Below, in pieces: positions 1 through 11,670 of a stretch of 64,000 nt of DNA (the first letter of the stretch is position 1; the number at the start of each line of letters is the position of its first letter). Position numbers and translations under genes: made by a program. The stretch comes from Platycnemis pennipes. Its lineage: Eukaryota > Arthropoda > Insecta > Odonata > Platycnemididae. The notes beneath the pieces are model-generated. The model was not told the origin of the DNA and did not search any database. It was given only the letters and a program-made list of their open reading frames with translations. The DNA lies in NCBI GenBank assembly GCA_933228895.1, contig OW121853.1, forward strand, positions 10,360,494-10,424,493, given 5' to 3'.

Positions 1-1250
1 AAAGTAGGAAAGATTAAAATTATACCTTTGATAGGAGTATAAACTCCTTATTTACAAGTATTAGGTAATCCCTAATTAATACTTTACTATAAGTTGCATG
101 AAATGAATATCGCAGTTGGCAAAAAACGAAGGGGTCAAATTTGACCCCTCCGGCCTCCAAGGTTGAGCGAAATTTCCGTCCTCCTAGTGTTAAAAGAAGC
201 CTACATTAGTGAAGGACGGGGTTGTGCTATGTCAAGGGTAGGATAGGCCTCATTCATATCGAGAACAGAAAGTGAAAATGAATCATTTCATTATTCGTCT
301 AGCTGTTGTCATTACCAGCATTGTTAGATAAAAGTCGTAGCTAAGATGAAATTATATTATTCTGATCACTTTTTAATAAGAACGAGTTGACTAATATGAT
401 AAAAAATAGGTATGTATATCTAGCCATTATCACCGACAACTGATAATTTCCAAAAATTTCGGACGAATAGATCGTTGAACAAGACGTTAATTACAATGAA
501 CAATTGAATAATCTTCTCGGGCATAATTTTTTTGGTAAGAAAAAAATCATTAAATGATGTTCAAATATTTTTCGATTTGCAAGGATTTTCATTCGAGGTA
601 TTTGCTTGGAATTCCCCTTGGGTACCGAAAAATCCAATTCCTTATTTAGTTCTCAATATAAAAATCAACCCATCTAAACATGGTATAGAGGAAAAATACG
701 CATTCAGTTGTAGATTACCGTAACTTGCGCAAGTCTCCCAAATTTCATCTATGTGTTTTGATATCATATTTATGAAAAGAAAAATATGTTGTGCTGCCAG
801 GTTCATTATGATGGTCGTAGTTTTACAGCAGTATTTTAAGTGTAAGTATGGAAGAAATCATTTCTTAATTTTTGTACTTCCTCTGCAGATCCATAGAAAT
901 ATAAATATCATTCATAATGCATCCTTTATTGCATGTTTTGCTTGGTCCTCTTCTTTTCTAACTTTTGATAAGCAACCTGGTATTCTTTTGCTGATGCTCG
1001 TATACTTGGTTTCATACAAAGTCGTAATTTTATTTATTATCTGGTTATAAGGCTTATTATTGGAAAACCCCTAAGTAGTTTTAATTTTTTTGGTGAAGTG
1101 ATAAGCCTCCAGTGAAGCATTTTCATCATTTTTTGTAGTGTAAAACAATTATTTCTTATTTCTATGGAAATAATCGAAACTAAAATATATTGCAACCAAC
1201 ATATAAGACCATTTGCTACAATACTGCAATTATCTCCCTGCCCAAACACC
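1..1250. other. AT-rich anonymous DNA
   Basis: No recognisable gene, repeat family or RNA was found. Open frames of 60-100 codons occur but are AT-rich and show no familiar domain. Confidence 0.5.
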
Positions 1251-1259
1251 GTTGCATTT

Positions 1260-1990
1260 GTGTGCTGGGTACCATAATGAGGTAAAGGAACAGGAAAGGC
1301 AAGGACGGATGTTCAGAGATTGGAGGCAGGAAGAATGTGAGCGTGCTTTTGGCCGGGCTAACATATTGGAGTCATCCCCACCGATGAAAACGCCTCCCCT
1401 CTCTTCTCGGGGAGAGGATGGACCGGTTTCGAGGAGTGAGTCACCCTTGGGATGGAGGAAAGGGTTGAGCGCGCGTGCGACACCGGTAAGGCTTTGGAGG
1501 AACGGGAGAGATGAGAGGAGAGCGAAAGGTGGCATGGTCACAAAAAAAGAGGAATGGTAAGATGATGCTAGAATAGCGCCGAGAAAAGGATACTTGGCTC
1601 CCAAATTTTTTTGCGCGTGTCCCGTTACAAGGACAATGCCTTAATTCTTTGAACACTTTTCAGGGACACCGGACGCCAGGGGGACAGCTGAGGAGGCAAG
1701 CCGAGTGCGCGGAGAGATACGTGTGTGTCTGGGAGTCCATCGAGAGGGGGAGACAAGAGCGTCAGGGCCATCCCGACCCTGAACAGTCTGGTGGGGGCGG
1801 CGGCGCAGTTGACCGCTCTGCCTTCCCTTGCTTGCCCTTGGGGGAGGGGTGGAGGGTTTGTCGAGGAAAGGGGCGGGAAGGGGTGAATTCGCTTCGAGGG
1901 GAATGACTCGCACCGTTAGAGACGCCCGAGATAGAATTTCCGTTGCACCGAGCCGGCGGAAGCACTGACCTCCGCCTCTCATTGCATTTG
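1260..1990. other. GC-rich, purine-biased island
   Basis: Composition changes abruptly to GC-rich, with G/A-rich stretches on the plus strand (for example around 1740-1890). Overlapping open frames occur on both strands at once, as expected when stop codons are rare because of composition. None gives a recognisable domain. It could be a decayed CpG island or an untranslated exon; there is no direct evidence for either. Confidence 0.4.
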
Positions 1991-2139
1991 CCTCCATCAA
2001 CGAAGAGTCGGATAACTAATGGACATTGGCAGATGGTTCAAAAAATACAATTACTCGCCAGAGGCAAGAAACTTCTCGAGTCTCTTCGAAATGTGATGAA
2101 TACATTTCCAAGCAGTAAACAGTGGTAACTACATAATAT

Positions 2140-2555
2140 TTCCCATATTTTCAGTGATGATGTTAAAAATATTTTGCGAACCCCCACTTACTATGGTAGA
2201 CTGGACCATAATCACGAAATTAGAGAAATCGATTGCCGAACTGACAGATTCAAAATGACCTTTTTTCCTCGTACTATTAGGGATATGAATAACGGTAAAT
2301 ATATCCAGTACGAGTGTAGCAATGGATAACATTGGTAGCTGCATGTTGGTATAAGGACTTGAAGGTAACCCAACTAAAAGCATGTTTTTGCATGTTTGCT
2401 TTGCTATTTTTATCTTTTTTTAAATAGTGAAGTTTAGAACAGTATATAAATACTAATCCTTTTTTATGCATGATGTGTAGTGCATGTTTGGTGAGAAATC
2501 ACCCCCTGCCACACACCTTTATGATGGCTTGCAGGGTATTATGTAGATGTAGATG
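2140..2555 (+). mobile_element. 5'-truncated non-LTR retrotransposon fragment, subfamily B
   Basis: The left part matches the end of the reverse-transcriptase frame seen in the B copy near 33.7 kb (GDVKNILRTPTYFGRLDHNHKIREID-like residues; the run here begins near 2150). It is followed by a roughly 300-bp 3' untranslated region and the family 3' end: a short hairpin, then CCCTGC...GCAGGG, then GTAGATGTAGATG ending near 2555. The coding part is too short to be functional. The left junction near 2140 is an estimate from where similarity stops. Confidence 0.85.
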
Positions 2556-3474
2556 AATATACTAAATCGATCGTGGTGCTGGACGAAGTACAAATTTACA
2601 AATTTGTCAGTCTAACGTCGTAATTGAACAAATGATATCAATCATTGTCAATGAACTACTCCTTCGCTGGATAGAGCTAGGAATAAAGCGCATCAAAGTG
2701 ATAGCAAAGCGCACGCAAAAGCATAAGCACGGGATGTCTGCCATCATATTATAATATGTTGGTAAATATCGTTTAAAAAAGAATTTCTTGAAGAAAATAA
2801 TTCCATGAGATGTTAAGAAAAGTTTCAGCTGATCAATTTATAAAACATAACTCTTTTTTCGACAATTTTAACGTCCAAACTCTGATCACATTCAAGAATG
2901 CATCATCAAAATCTCTATCGCCTCAAATGAAGAGGTTAAAGAATTTACTAACCAATATGGAATAAAAAACAGGAAACTAAAATGGTAAGTGCTCTACAAA
3001 TTACCTAAGTATTAAATTCTTTCCTTCATTACAAATCTTCTACCTTCATTAATCAGTTAAAACCTTGCAAATATATGGCTCTATTTAGTGGGTTGGATGT
3101 TTAGCTAATGATTGAAAGCACAAAACTTTCGATTATAATGTAATATTTCAGCCTAAATCACTAACATAAATTTGGAGAATGATCCTTATTTTAATTTTCC
3201 TGTCAATTTGACAATAAATAACTAAAATAGATAAGAAAATTGTTATCAGAACGTACTAACTCGACCGGTTACTGTAGATACAATGTGAAAATTTAATTTC
3301 AGTTTAAACTGTATAAGAAACTCTTCGAAGTTTCTTTTAGCATGTAGCACACGTTCAGATATTTTGGTTATTATAAACTTATCATTTTAAGAAGATAAAA
3401 CGCTGCTCGTCCGACAGTTTCAAAATAATATTTTGGCTATCGGAAAAATAATTCGCTTCCTTGCACTACAATTA
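2556..3474. other. AT-rich anonymous DNA
   Basis: Nothing recognisable on either strand; no long open frame and no visible repeat structure. Confidence 0.5.
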
Positions 3475-3941
3475 CAGTCAAACTCGGATATAACGAGATC
3501 CAACGGACCAAATGCTTTTGCTCGTAATATCCGATACTCGTTATATCCGTTACGAGTAACAACATGTACTGTCACTCACTGTCTTTCCCTCTCTCACGCA
3601 CACACTCGCGCTCACACACGTACTATTCTTATGCAGAGGTGATAAAATAACAAAGATCAATATAAGATGATTGAAATTACAAAATGAACAATTTATTCAG
3701 TAAACTATCCACATACTACATGCTAAATTTAAAAGAAAAAGTCTTTGGTACGACAGTACAGCCACTGCTCTTATTTGGACTAAAGATTTGCTCGTTATAA
3801 CCGTAAGGCTCTCTAATACAGTCTCGTTTTAACCGTTATATATTTCTCATAAAATGCATTATTTCCAAACAGCGCTTCTCTCTTTCCTCGCAATAGCCGA
3901 TATCTCGTTATAACCGTGCTCGTTATAAATGAGTTTGACTG
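3475..3941. mobile_element. pogo/Tigger-like MITE (non-autonomous DNA transposon)
   Basis: The ends are inverted: CAGTCAAACTC at the left and its complement GAGTTTGACTG at the right. Both are flanked by the dinucleotide TA, at 3473-3474 and 3942-3943, the target duplication of Tc1/mariner/pogo elements. Repeated CTCGTTATA motifs lie inside both ends (for example near 3537, 3789, 3904 and 3919, and inverted near 3490), as in pogo/Tigger relatives whose ends read CAGT...CTCGNTATAACGA. At 467 bp with no transposase frame it is non-autonomous and would depend on a transposase encoded elsewhere. Superfamily assignment rests on the ends and target site. Confidence 0.85.
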
Positions 3942-4450
3942 TATATTGTTAGGGAGCAGCTGATCTTTTAAAAAAAGAAACCAAGCAACCGCCAATCAAC
4001 CAACTGAGGCGACAACGTCCGTGCAGCTTCATCAGGGACGACATCGTAAACTCAAGGTTCGGCTGTGTGCCACAAAGAAGGGGTAAGGAGAGAACGTAGG
4101 GTCGGCAGAACTGGATGCTATTCCTATATTCCCTTACCCCTAACCCCTAACCAGCCACCCCTAAAATCTAACGGCATCATCCCTCGCCCTGCAGTTTTAA
4201 CGCCTGCCAAAAGATGGCAGATGAAGTTCGTTTTAAGGAGATTCATTCTCCTAACATCACACGGAGTTTTTCCATGACCATCGATCCCAAGAAGTTGAAA
4301 AATGAAAAGATACGGATCTTTGGGCCAGATTAAACCTTTTCTTTGAATCTTTGGCTGCATCCTAATCGCTTCTTAAAAAAAATATTTTTTTGGTAATTTA
4401 GCTGTACCTGTCATGCAATGCTGATTTCTTCAAAACATTTTGGTTATTTA
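3942..4450. other. Anonymous DNA with a short CCCCTAA repeat
   Basis: The segment is mostly featureless. At 4131-4152 there are about three units of a CCCCTAA/CCCTTAC type, superficially telomere-like but too short to mean much. Confidence 0.4.
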
Positions 4451-4825
4451 TACATCTACGTAATACCCTGCGAGCCGCCACGAGGGTTTTTGGCAGGGGG
4501 TGAGGATACCAAGCACGCACTATTGACAAGTAACTAAGCTACTATATGGAAACATGCTCAATAACAGGGTCACATGCAGCTTGGTGGTTAGTATCTTCAT
4601 AATAAGAAAGAGATTATTGGTTGTTAAACATGCACCGTGCACCACAGACTACTCTAACAATATTTCACCAACCTATCCCTTTGGTTTGCTGCCTATTCTG
4701 TGCTCTCTTATGGTAGCGGGAAAAATGACATTTTACATCTATCGGTAAGACCATCCACCTCTCTAATCTTGTTAATTTGATCGAATCTAGCATAACACGC
4801 AAGAGTTCTGAATATTTATCTAATT
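4451..4825 (-). mobile_element. 5'-truncated non-LTR retrotransposon fragment, subfamily A2
   Basis: On the minus strand this reads from the last codons of the reverse-transcriptase frame (the region equivalent to INKIREIDCRTDRF is degraded) through the 3' untranslated region to the terminal hairpin and a TAGATG-like tail at 4451-4460. It shares with the copies at 10451 and 30018 a segment around GGAAACATG and GGGTCACATGCA that the A1 copies lack. The hairpin is mutated and the copy is not coding. Confidence 0.8.
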
Positions 4826-6779
4826 ATTGGGTCGTTGCCATCCAATAAAGTAGATAACATGATTAATAAATGTGGATTTGTTTTTTTTTTAAGGCGTACT
4901 GCTTTCAATGTTTGGGTTATGCTTAAGAAGAGGAAATATCCCACCATATTACCATCTGGATTTCAGTGCCCAAAAGACAATGAGGCATTCTTCAAACAAA
5001 CGACATCAAATGAAACCATAAATTGCTCCTGCATTTATTCTCAGTGATTTTATTCACAGTTAAGTTATAGCCTGCAAGTCATCGCAAGTGTGCGCGGCAG
5101 GGGGAACTATCGTCACAACGTGAAATATTAGCCATAAATGACACTACTTACTTATTATTGCAAGTGGGGGTTAAAAATGCAAGTAAAACTTTTTCAATAG
5201 GTAGTCAAATCTGCAACTAACTTAAATTATGAACTTCTTTTTCTAAGGACGTGCATGAGTTAGTAGTGCTCAAACATGTAAGTACCACACGTAATTAAAA
5301 AAAAAGTAATTTCATTCCATTTCATTGTCAAAATCTAAAACACCTATTTTCAATATCCCCATTCTCCTTAAACTTTAGGCATAATTAATAATCGATAGTT
5401 TGACGGAAAAAGATTGAAAATTTTTGCCACGGCTATTCTCAAAAATCGATGGCCTACGAGGGAATATTCCGTCAAAGCGAGATTTCATTCCCTGGGTATG
5501 AAATAAAATTATATTTTACCCCCTGCAGTGCTAACATGGTTTGTTTGAATTTATGCCTGTTATATTCCCGTCACAGCAGTGATTTTAATTCGCCGTTCAT
5601 TCTCATCCACCATTGATATGAATGCCTGATTTATATAGAACACACACACATCGCGTCCATCTGCCGTGGCAAAAGGGTGATTGATGCTTTCAATAATGCC
5701 GGAGTGATATTAAAGCTTTCGCGAAACAAATACCTATATGGAGACCATATAGATATTTTACTGCACTCTTGCAGTATTTTATAATGGCAGAAATAACGTG
5801 GAAACTAAGTAATGATCTTTTGTAGAATTTGCATGACCTGTTTTACATAATTATGCCTTAAATATTACAATCAGTTTAATAAGTTTAGAAAACACTCCGT
5901 ACGAAATAATATGAACTGAAAATATCTGCATCAACATAATAGTTAATAATATAAGTATAGTATATGGAGTAGGTACGCTTAAATTTCCATTATTTGTATT
6001 TTCGTGAAATAGAAACTGAGTATATTAAGCCATCCAAACTCAGTGTCTTCTTGTTAAAACTACTTCACTCTATGGATTCTCACAAGTTCCAACTTAGGGA
6101 AGTAAATTGATGAGGATTGATGAACCTTTTAATTTTGCCCACGGCCATCATCCTAAAACCAGTACTTCATTAGCGCTTAGTAAAAATACCAGTCCGGCGA
6201 GGAAATTAGAACAAATTAAGTCCAATATCAGTACTTACAACTCAATTTAAGTCATAATACTTCTAAACGCTTCAACGTACTTCTCGTAAATATTTAGCGA
6301 TGCTACTCTCCTGCCAATCATATGGCGAGCGCGATTGGATGGTAAATGTGCATGCAGATGTTGAGGTCCGAGAAGACGCATTCAGTAGTAAAGGGTAATA
6401 AATACCGAAAAGATGAATAAGGAACTATTTAGGCTAGCAAGGAATTATTTCATCTAATGCTTTGCTGTAATTTTGTGTGAACCTTCTCTTTAAATTAGAT
6501 ACAGCGTACTTTGAAAAATTCAATTCTAGTCAATATTTTCTGAAAAAAGCAATATCATTGACTATCTTTTTGATAAAACTTCATTGTGCTCGTTAAGGTT
6601 GCAATCCAGTTTTATCGGTAATGTTACCCAAAAACAGGACAGGATCGATGGGCTACTGACAAGCAGATACTTGAATCGGCTTTCGGTTAAAGTAATTTGA
6701 TTGGACAAGGAAAAATTAAGACGGAGACCAAATAATTTTTCAGAGGTGTGGGTTGAGGAAGGACGATAAGGCAAGTTTT
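4826..6779. other. AT-rich anonymous DNA with a retrotransposon end remnant
   Basis: The segment is mostly featureless. At 5066-5110 a degraded minus-strand piece of the retrotransposon 3' end is visible (CCTGCAAG...GTGTGCGCGGCAGGGGG). An ACACACAC tract lies near 5642. No gene recognised. Confidence 0.45.
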
Positions 6780-6870
6780 GAATTATTTAACAGAGGAGCG
6801 GAGATGAGGGGAGGGAGGGGAAAGAAGAGAGAAGAAAGGAGGAAGAAGTTGTGGAGAGAGGGTGGGGGTT
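6780..6870 (+). repeat. Polypurine tract
   Basis: About 90 bases are almost entirely G and A on the plus strand, made of GGGGAGGGAGGGG and GAAGAGAGAAG-like words. Confidence 0.7.
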
Positions 6871-7849
6871 GGAGAAAAGCGAGATTAAATTTGGCTCTGC
6901 ATATTCAGGCGAAATAATTCCCGCACTGAAAAATTAAGGCTAAAAAAATGAAACTAAAAACAGAAATAATAAAAGGAAATGGGTAAACAGTGGGGTATTG
7001 AGTTGGGAGGAGGTTCCGGAGTTTTCGGAGAAGAGGGAACCCGAGGAATTTGAAGAGGTTTAGTCAAGCATGAAGGTTAGCACGAAAGAGAAGGTTAGAA
7101 TCTTGAAAACAATGACTGACCCGTATCGAAACCTAAATAAATGGTGAGGATAAAAACCATGCGATACATGTATATTTAATAGTATCGAGAAATCTGCTGT
7201 AAAATACAGTGCAATATGAAACGTGAAAAGGTATTAGCATACCAGATAATCAACCTAGTTTACCACTGCTTACCTGATGTAATCAAAGAACTAAATTACA
7301 ATATCCATGACATATTTTGAGAGGTCTAATGCAAAAGTATTAAACATTAACACATTTTAAAATTATTGTTAAACGAAAGTATGCCTTAAAAGTTGTTATA
7401 CCTCTAAAATTAATCATAATATAGGACATGGACAGTGGAAAAGGTGACAGCTGAATGATCGGTTCTTCATCTTCTCTGGATATAATTATTTTGTCAAAAG
7501 CCATAAAACACTATTCATAGCTTTTATAACAAATGTCTAAATCAGAGGGAATGCATACCCTTCAAAATATTCTTGAATTTTGCCAGCCAGCCTAATGAAA
7601 ATGAGATAGCACTAAAATTACTTTCGTACTCGGCGGCTTTTTTGTTGGCCAAGAGATCAAAACGATATCGTTCCCACGACCATTACGGAGTCCAGCAATA
7701 TTTATGGACTCGAACACCCTTCCTCACAGTGTTTGTCTCCCAGTTCAAACACGCAAAATGATAACAAATGAAAAAAATCATTCCCCGAAAGAATAAATGG
7801 CCGGTAAGCGGAATTGACATCGAAATAATGCGAGGGAACGATGAAGAGT
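6871..7849. other. Anonymous DNA
   Basis: The segment starts purine-biased and becomes AT-rich. No gene, RNA or repeat was recognised. Confidence 0.45.
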
Positions 7850-8310
7850 AAAGTGCAGAAAAAAACTGGATGGGATCGTAGGAGGAGGGGTGGACAGACG
7901 AGGGAGGGGAGAGGTCGAAGACGGGGAGGTGGAACAGAAGGGGGATGATGAGAGACGGAAAACAAAAAACGGTGGAAAACGTGACGAAATTCAAACGGCT
8001 CTTTTCATTATCCGCGAGCAGGAAAATTAAGTATTGATTGGCTCAGTAATTTCTGAGAGAAGAGACAGATGGCGGCGCGGGTGCTGAGGAGGAAGAGGGC
8101 ACCAGCGGGTGGAGGGAAAGGCACCGTAAAAATATACGCACCCGAGGAGTGTGGGACGGGTGAAAACTGAGTTGGGGGTACGTGGGGGAGGGGGGGCGAC
8201 GTGGTTGCGAAGGGCGAGGAGCAGGGTCAGGAATTGAGTGACGCAGCGGAGAAACACGCGGGAACGGGAATAGCGTCAGGGCAAGGAAAAGAACGCGCCG
8301 TGGGTTTAAT
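7850..8310 (+). other. GC-rich purine-biased island
   Basis: The plus strand is dominated by GGGGAGG- and GAGGAGG-type words, with a GGGGGAGGGGGGG run near 8185. Pro/Ser-rich frames on the minus strand are a by-product of this composition and have no recognisable domain. Confidence 0.5.
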
Positions 8311-9124
8311 GACACATGAAATCACCTCTCATATTTACACCCATATAGTGTTTTTGTCGTAGTTACGATGCATTTTGTGGAATTTTTATCATACTCGTGT
8401 TGCTGTGTACTGCATTGTAAACCACTAACCCAGAAAAACTCCAGCGTTTCTTGAATCCGATCCAGGAAATTAATTTCAAATTTTCAAATAAGTAATATAT
8501 TTTGTCTTATTTTCAATACTTTTATATTGAAGCTAGACTACATTCATAGCCAAAAAATATATTTTCATATTATACTACGATAAAATCACCGTGAATATAA
8601 TATTTTTGTGAGTATTTTTGATATAGGTATCATCATATTAAATTTTGTTCAGATTTATTCCGATACACTCTCATGAACAAAGCGGTTTAAAATGCAAGAA
8701 TATGGGCTTAGTTTTACTTTTTACAAGACTTCCTGATCATTAGCTCACCAGTTTTTGCGAACATGGAGATGGAGAAATGTATTTACTGACAGAAACAAAA
8801 CCAATTGGAATAACCTAGTTTTTAAACGGAACTCTGGCGAATAACTAATTTTTGGTGGTGAAAAAAAGAAAGAGTTCCAGGAATACCATTTTAAATTCAG
8901 AAAAGTCCCATTGAAGGATGTGTTGCAGGAGGTAGAGAGAATTTAACTAAAAAAGAATGCTAGCAAAAGAGAGATGAGTCCATTCGGCAGAGTGCGTGAG
9001 TCTTATTTTAGTTTTTCTCTCACATCTGAACTTTTTACACCACCAATATACTTTACATAATAAAGGTAAGGAATAATTTATTGGAATAAAAGAATTAAAA
9101 ATGGGGAGCAAGTAAAAACTGATG
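8311..9124. other. AT-rich anonymous DNA
   Basis: Nothing recognisable on either strand. Confidence 0.5.
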
Positions 9125-9480
9125 CTAAGATAACAGTTGATTCTTTGAAAAAGTGATAGATAAAGGGACTGTGGATTTGGAAATGAAATTCAGAGGATGA
9201 AAAGAAAAGAAAATTAGAGGTGATGGAAAGAAGGAATGAAACGAACTAGCGAGGGGAGGAGAGATAAAAGTAGGAAAAGAGAGTGTTCTGCTTTTGAGGG
9301 AAAGACTTTCGTGTTTTCTTTGCATTATGTGGGGAAGGAGGAAGTTGATCCCAAAAAATCCCCAGAGATGATGAGAATGAAAGACGGAGAGTTTTCGGAA
9401 GCAAAAAGAGGAAGGAGGTGGAGGAGGAGAAGGTTCGGGAGGGAGAAGGGAAGAGGGGGGGGGGGGAACATAGAGGGCGT
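9125..9480 (+). other. Polypurine island ending in a G12 run
   Basis: The plus strand is almost wholly A/G, with GAGGAGG words, and closes with a run of 12 G at 9455-9466. Both strands stay open over 130-170 codons, but the translations are low-complexity (Arg/Glu/Gly or Pro/Ser) and differ entirely between strands. That argues against a gene. Confidence 0.6.
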
Positions 9481-10450
9481 AAAAGAGAGATCTGAAGGCG
9501 ATTTTTCTATAATAGTGGAGCAACCTGGACTGAACGTCAATGTTACAAATAGATTTAATAGACAAAAAGAGCATTTCAATGTTACCCATCGTATTAACGT
9601 TCAATTTACGGAAATATTTTCGAACAAAGCGAAGCTTATGGCGCATCGTTGACTATAGTGAGCTATACCAGTAACCGAATAACAGAAAATTCCTCGCTTT
9701 TCTATTGCCATCCGTTTAATCAACCGTGCAGGGGGATGCACGAATAAAGTTAGGGACGATTCTGAATGTCTGATGCGGCATGTTTCCAGTAGAATTTCAG
9801 TTTTTTATAGGAGGAACTCCTGAGATGGACCTACGAGAAACCTTTAAAATTTGATTACACTTCACGGAACCTACATCTTCTTTTTACCCAGCGGGCCGCG
9901 TTTTATGTGTGATTTCATGCGTAGGATAATGATGTTTTGATGAAGATTTCAAAAACGCTTCTAAAAAGATGCATTATCCAATTTGATGAGACTTGAGATG
10001 AGATGAGAATATTTTCTGTTATTCATATTTTTTCCATTTAGTTTTAAATTAATTTTCCATAATTTTAAGGAAAGAAACGAATGAGATTACAATTATGCCA
10101 TAAAAATTGAGACTTATTCTTATTATATGTTAAGTACGCGTGAAATTGACTTAGTATGGTCGAATTATTTAAAAGATAAATAGAATCTGATCCCTGGGCC
10201 GAAGTACGACATGAGTAATATCTTTACAGTTTTAAATGTGTCTCTGAAGAAAAACAATTTCCATTCGTTTAAGCTAACGCCAACATACTGCCATATAATT
10301 CTGATAGTTACACATTTTTTTAAAAATATATGGCACAATGACAAATTCCTTTCCTAATGAGCAATTTTATTTTCTGAACGTTACGATAACTGAGTATTAG
10401 AAATAGAAATGATAAAGCGCCCGTTACTGTCATAGGGCAAAGTATTCCTA
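9481..10450. other. AT-rich anonymous DNA
   Basis: No gene, RNA or repeat recognised. Confidence 0.5.
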
Positions 10451-10890
10451 TCTACACCTATATCTACGCGATTCCCTGCAAGACACAGTGAGGGCGTGTG
10501 GCAGGAGGTGAAGATAACCGAAACAAGCACTATTGACATACAACTATGGTACTACATGGAAACATGCTAATAATATGGGTCACAAAAAAATCAAAGTCCG
10601 AAGCATTGACGTGGTGGAAGGTTGTCATGATGTCTATTAATAAGAACTCTTAGTCACTTCCACAGAATTTTATTTTACAAACGACTGGTTTCGGCAGTTA
10701 CGGCATCTTCAGGTAACATTGGTCATATCAGTCTCAGTATATACAGATATGACCAATGGTACCGGAAGATAGGGTAACTTCCGAAACCGGTCGTTTGTAA
10801 AATAAAATTCTGTGGAAGTGAATAAGAGTTCTTATTAATAGACAATATGGGTCACAGCTACATGGTTAGTATGCACAATAATAATAAAAG
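10451..10890 (-). mobile_element. Non-LTR retrotransposon 3' fragment, subfamily A2, split by a foldback insertion
   Basis: The minus-strand 3' end of an A2 element (mutated terminal hairpin, with TAGATG-like tail near 10451-10468) runs to 10584. It is interrupted and resumes at 10844. The two halves join without loss when one copy of the 13-bp repeat AATATGGGTCACA is removed. After the junction the sequence again follows the A2 3' untranslated region (CATGGTTAGTAT...) to about 10890. The fragment is non-coding and pre-dates the inserted element. Confidence 0.8.
10585..10843. mobile_element. Foldback (long inverted-repeat) element nested in a retrotransposon fragment
   Basis: The insert is flanked by perfect 13-bp direct repeats (AATATGGGTCACA at 10572-10584 and 10844-10856), so it is a true insertion. 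From 10632 to 10843 it is a near-palindrome with arms of about 100 bp meeting around 10738. The outer arm starts GTCTATTAATAAGAACTCTTA. About 47 bp at the left, beginning with an A run, lie outside the palindrome. Each arm, read toward its outer end, carries a CCTGAAGA-like word (mutated to CCGGAAGA in one arm) followed within about 20 bases by GAAACC and GTCGTTTGT. There is no coding capacity. The long target duplication favours retroposition, and Penelope-like elements often leave inverted partial copies, but that identity is inference. Confidence 0.8.
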
Positions 10891-10909
10891 GAGACCTTCA
10901 GAGAAAAGA

Positions 10910-10968
10910 GTTTCATAAGGACTCATAACGTTTCTCCACGGGAGAAAAGTTCAAAGTCCTTATGAAAC
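10910..10968. repeat. Two-tier inverted repeat (hairpin)
   Basis: An outer 14-bp perfect stem pairs GTTTCATAAGGACT (10910-10923) with its complement at 10955-10968. Inside it, a 7-bp stem TTTCTCC/GGAGAAA (10931-10937 and 10941-10947) closes a 3-base loop. The two tiers are separated by 7-base unpaired strands on each side. It lies about 20 bp beyond the end of the A2 fragment. Function unknown. Confidence 0.75.
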
Positions 10969-11099
10969 ACTCTATATTACTAATGATTAAATTAATTAGA
11001 ATGAGACGGACTATGCAATACTAAAAATATATGCACCGTATCATCCATCGTAAAATGATGCCAGGCAAAAGAAACGCATGCGAAATGTGCACATATACA

Positions 11100-11670
11100 T
11101 GCTCTGGGAGTTCGGGCAGTGGGATGGACACCTTTTGGGCATTTGATCCGAGGGGGAGGAAGAAGAAAGCCCTCCGAGATGGAGTTGGGCGAGAGGTGGA
11201 GAAGGAGGGGAGAGTGGAGGAGGGGGAGGGGAAACCTTAAGTTCGGTTGCCCGAGATGGAAGCGGGGATATGGCGAGCGAGGGGGGCGGGGGGGGGGGGC
11301 GACGAGGCGGGAGGGGGCAGTGGAAAACAAGAGAGGCGTTTTCTGATGGAATTATCGATTGCCCCTCCTAAGATATGGCTGGGTTCTGCGTCGCGGGAGG
11401 GGCGGGGAGAGGGGGAGAGGCTGCCCCTTGCGAGGAGAGTAACTGAGGGACGGACTGCTGAGAAAAGGGCGCGGGGTGGGGGGTTGGTGGGAAGGGTAGT
11501 TGGGGAATGCGCGCGGCCCTTGGGCTTTCGGCTTCCCCCCCCCCCCCCCCCCCCATCCCCCCCCCCCTCCCCCCCGACACAGTACATGCCTCCGAACGGC
11601 TTCAAATCGACCGAAGTAGACAGTGAGGGTCACTCCTCTCCGCCTTCTTCGGGCAGGCCTCGTATGAAAT
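11100..11670 (+). other. G-rich island with long C homopolymers
   Basis: From about 11110 to 11500 the plus strand is GGA/GGGA-rich, including G runs near 11280-11300. It then flips to C: 20 C at 11535-11554, 11 C at 11557-11567 and 7 C at 11569-11575. Long frames are open on both strands and low-complexity, so none is called as a gene. G-quadruplex or i-motif formation is plausible from the runs alone. Confidence 0.6.

Noticed and set aside
4131..4152. Telomere-like CCCCTAA units
   Set aside because: Only about three imperfect units, too few to call an interstitial telomere.
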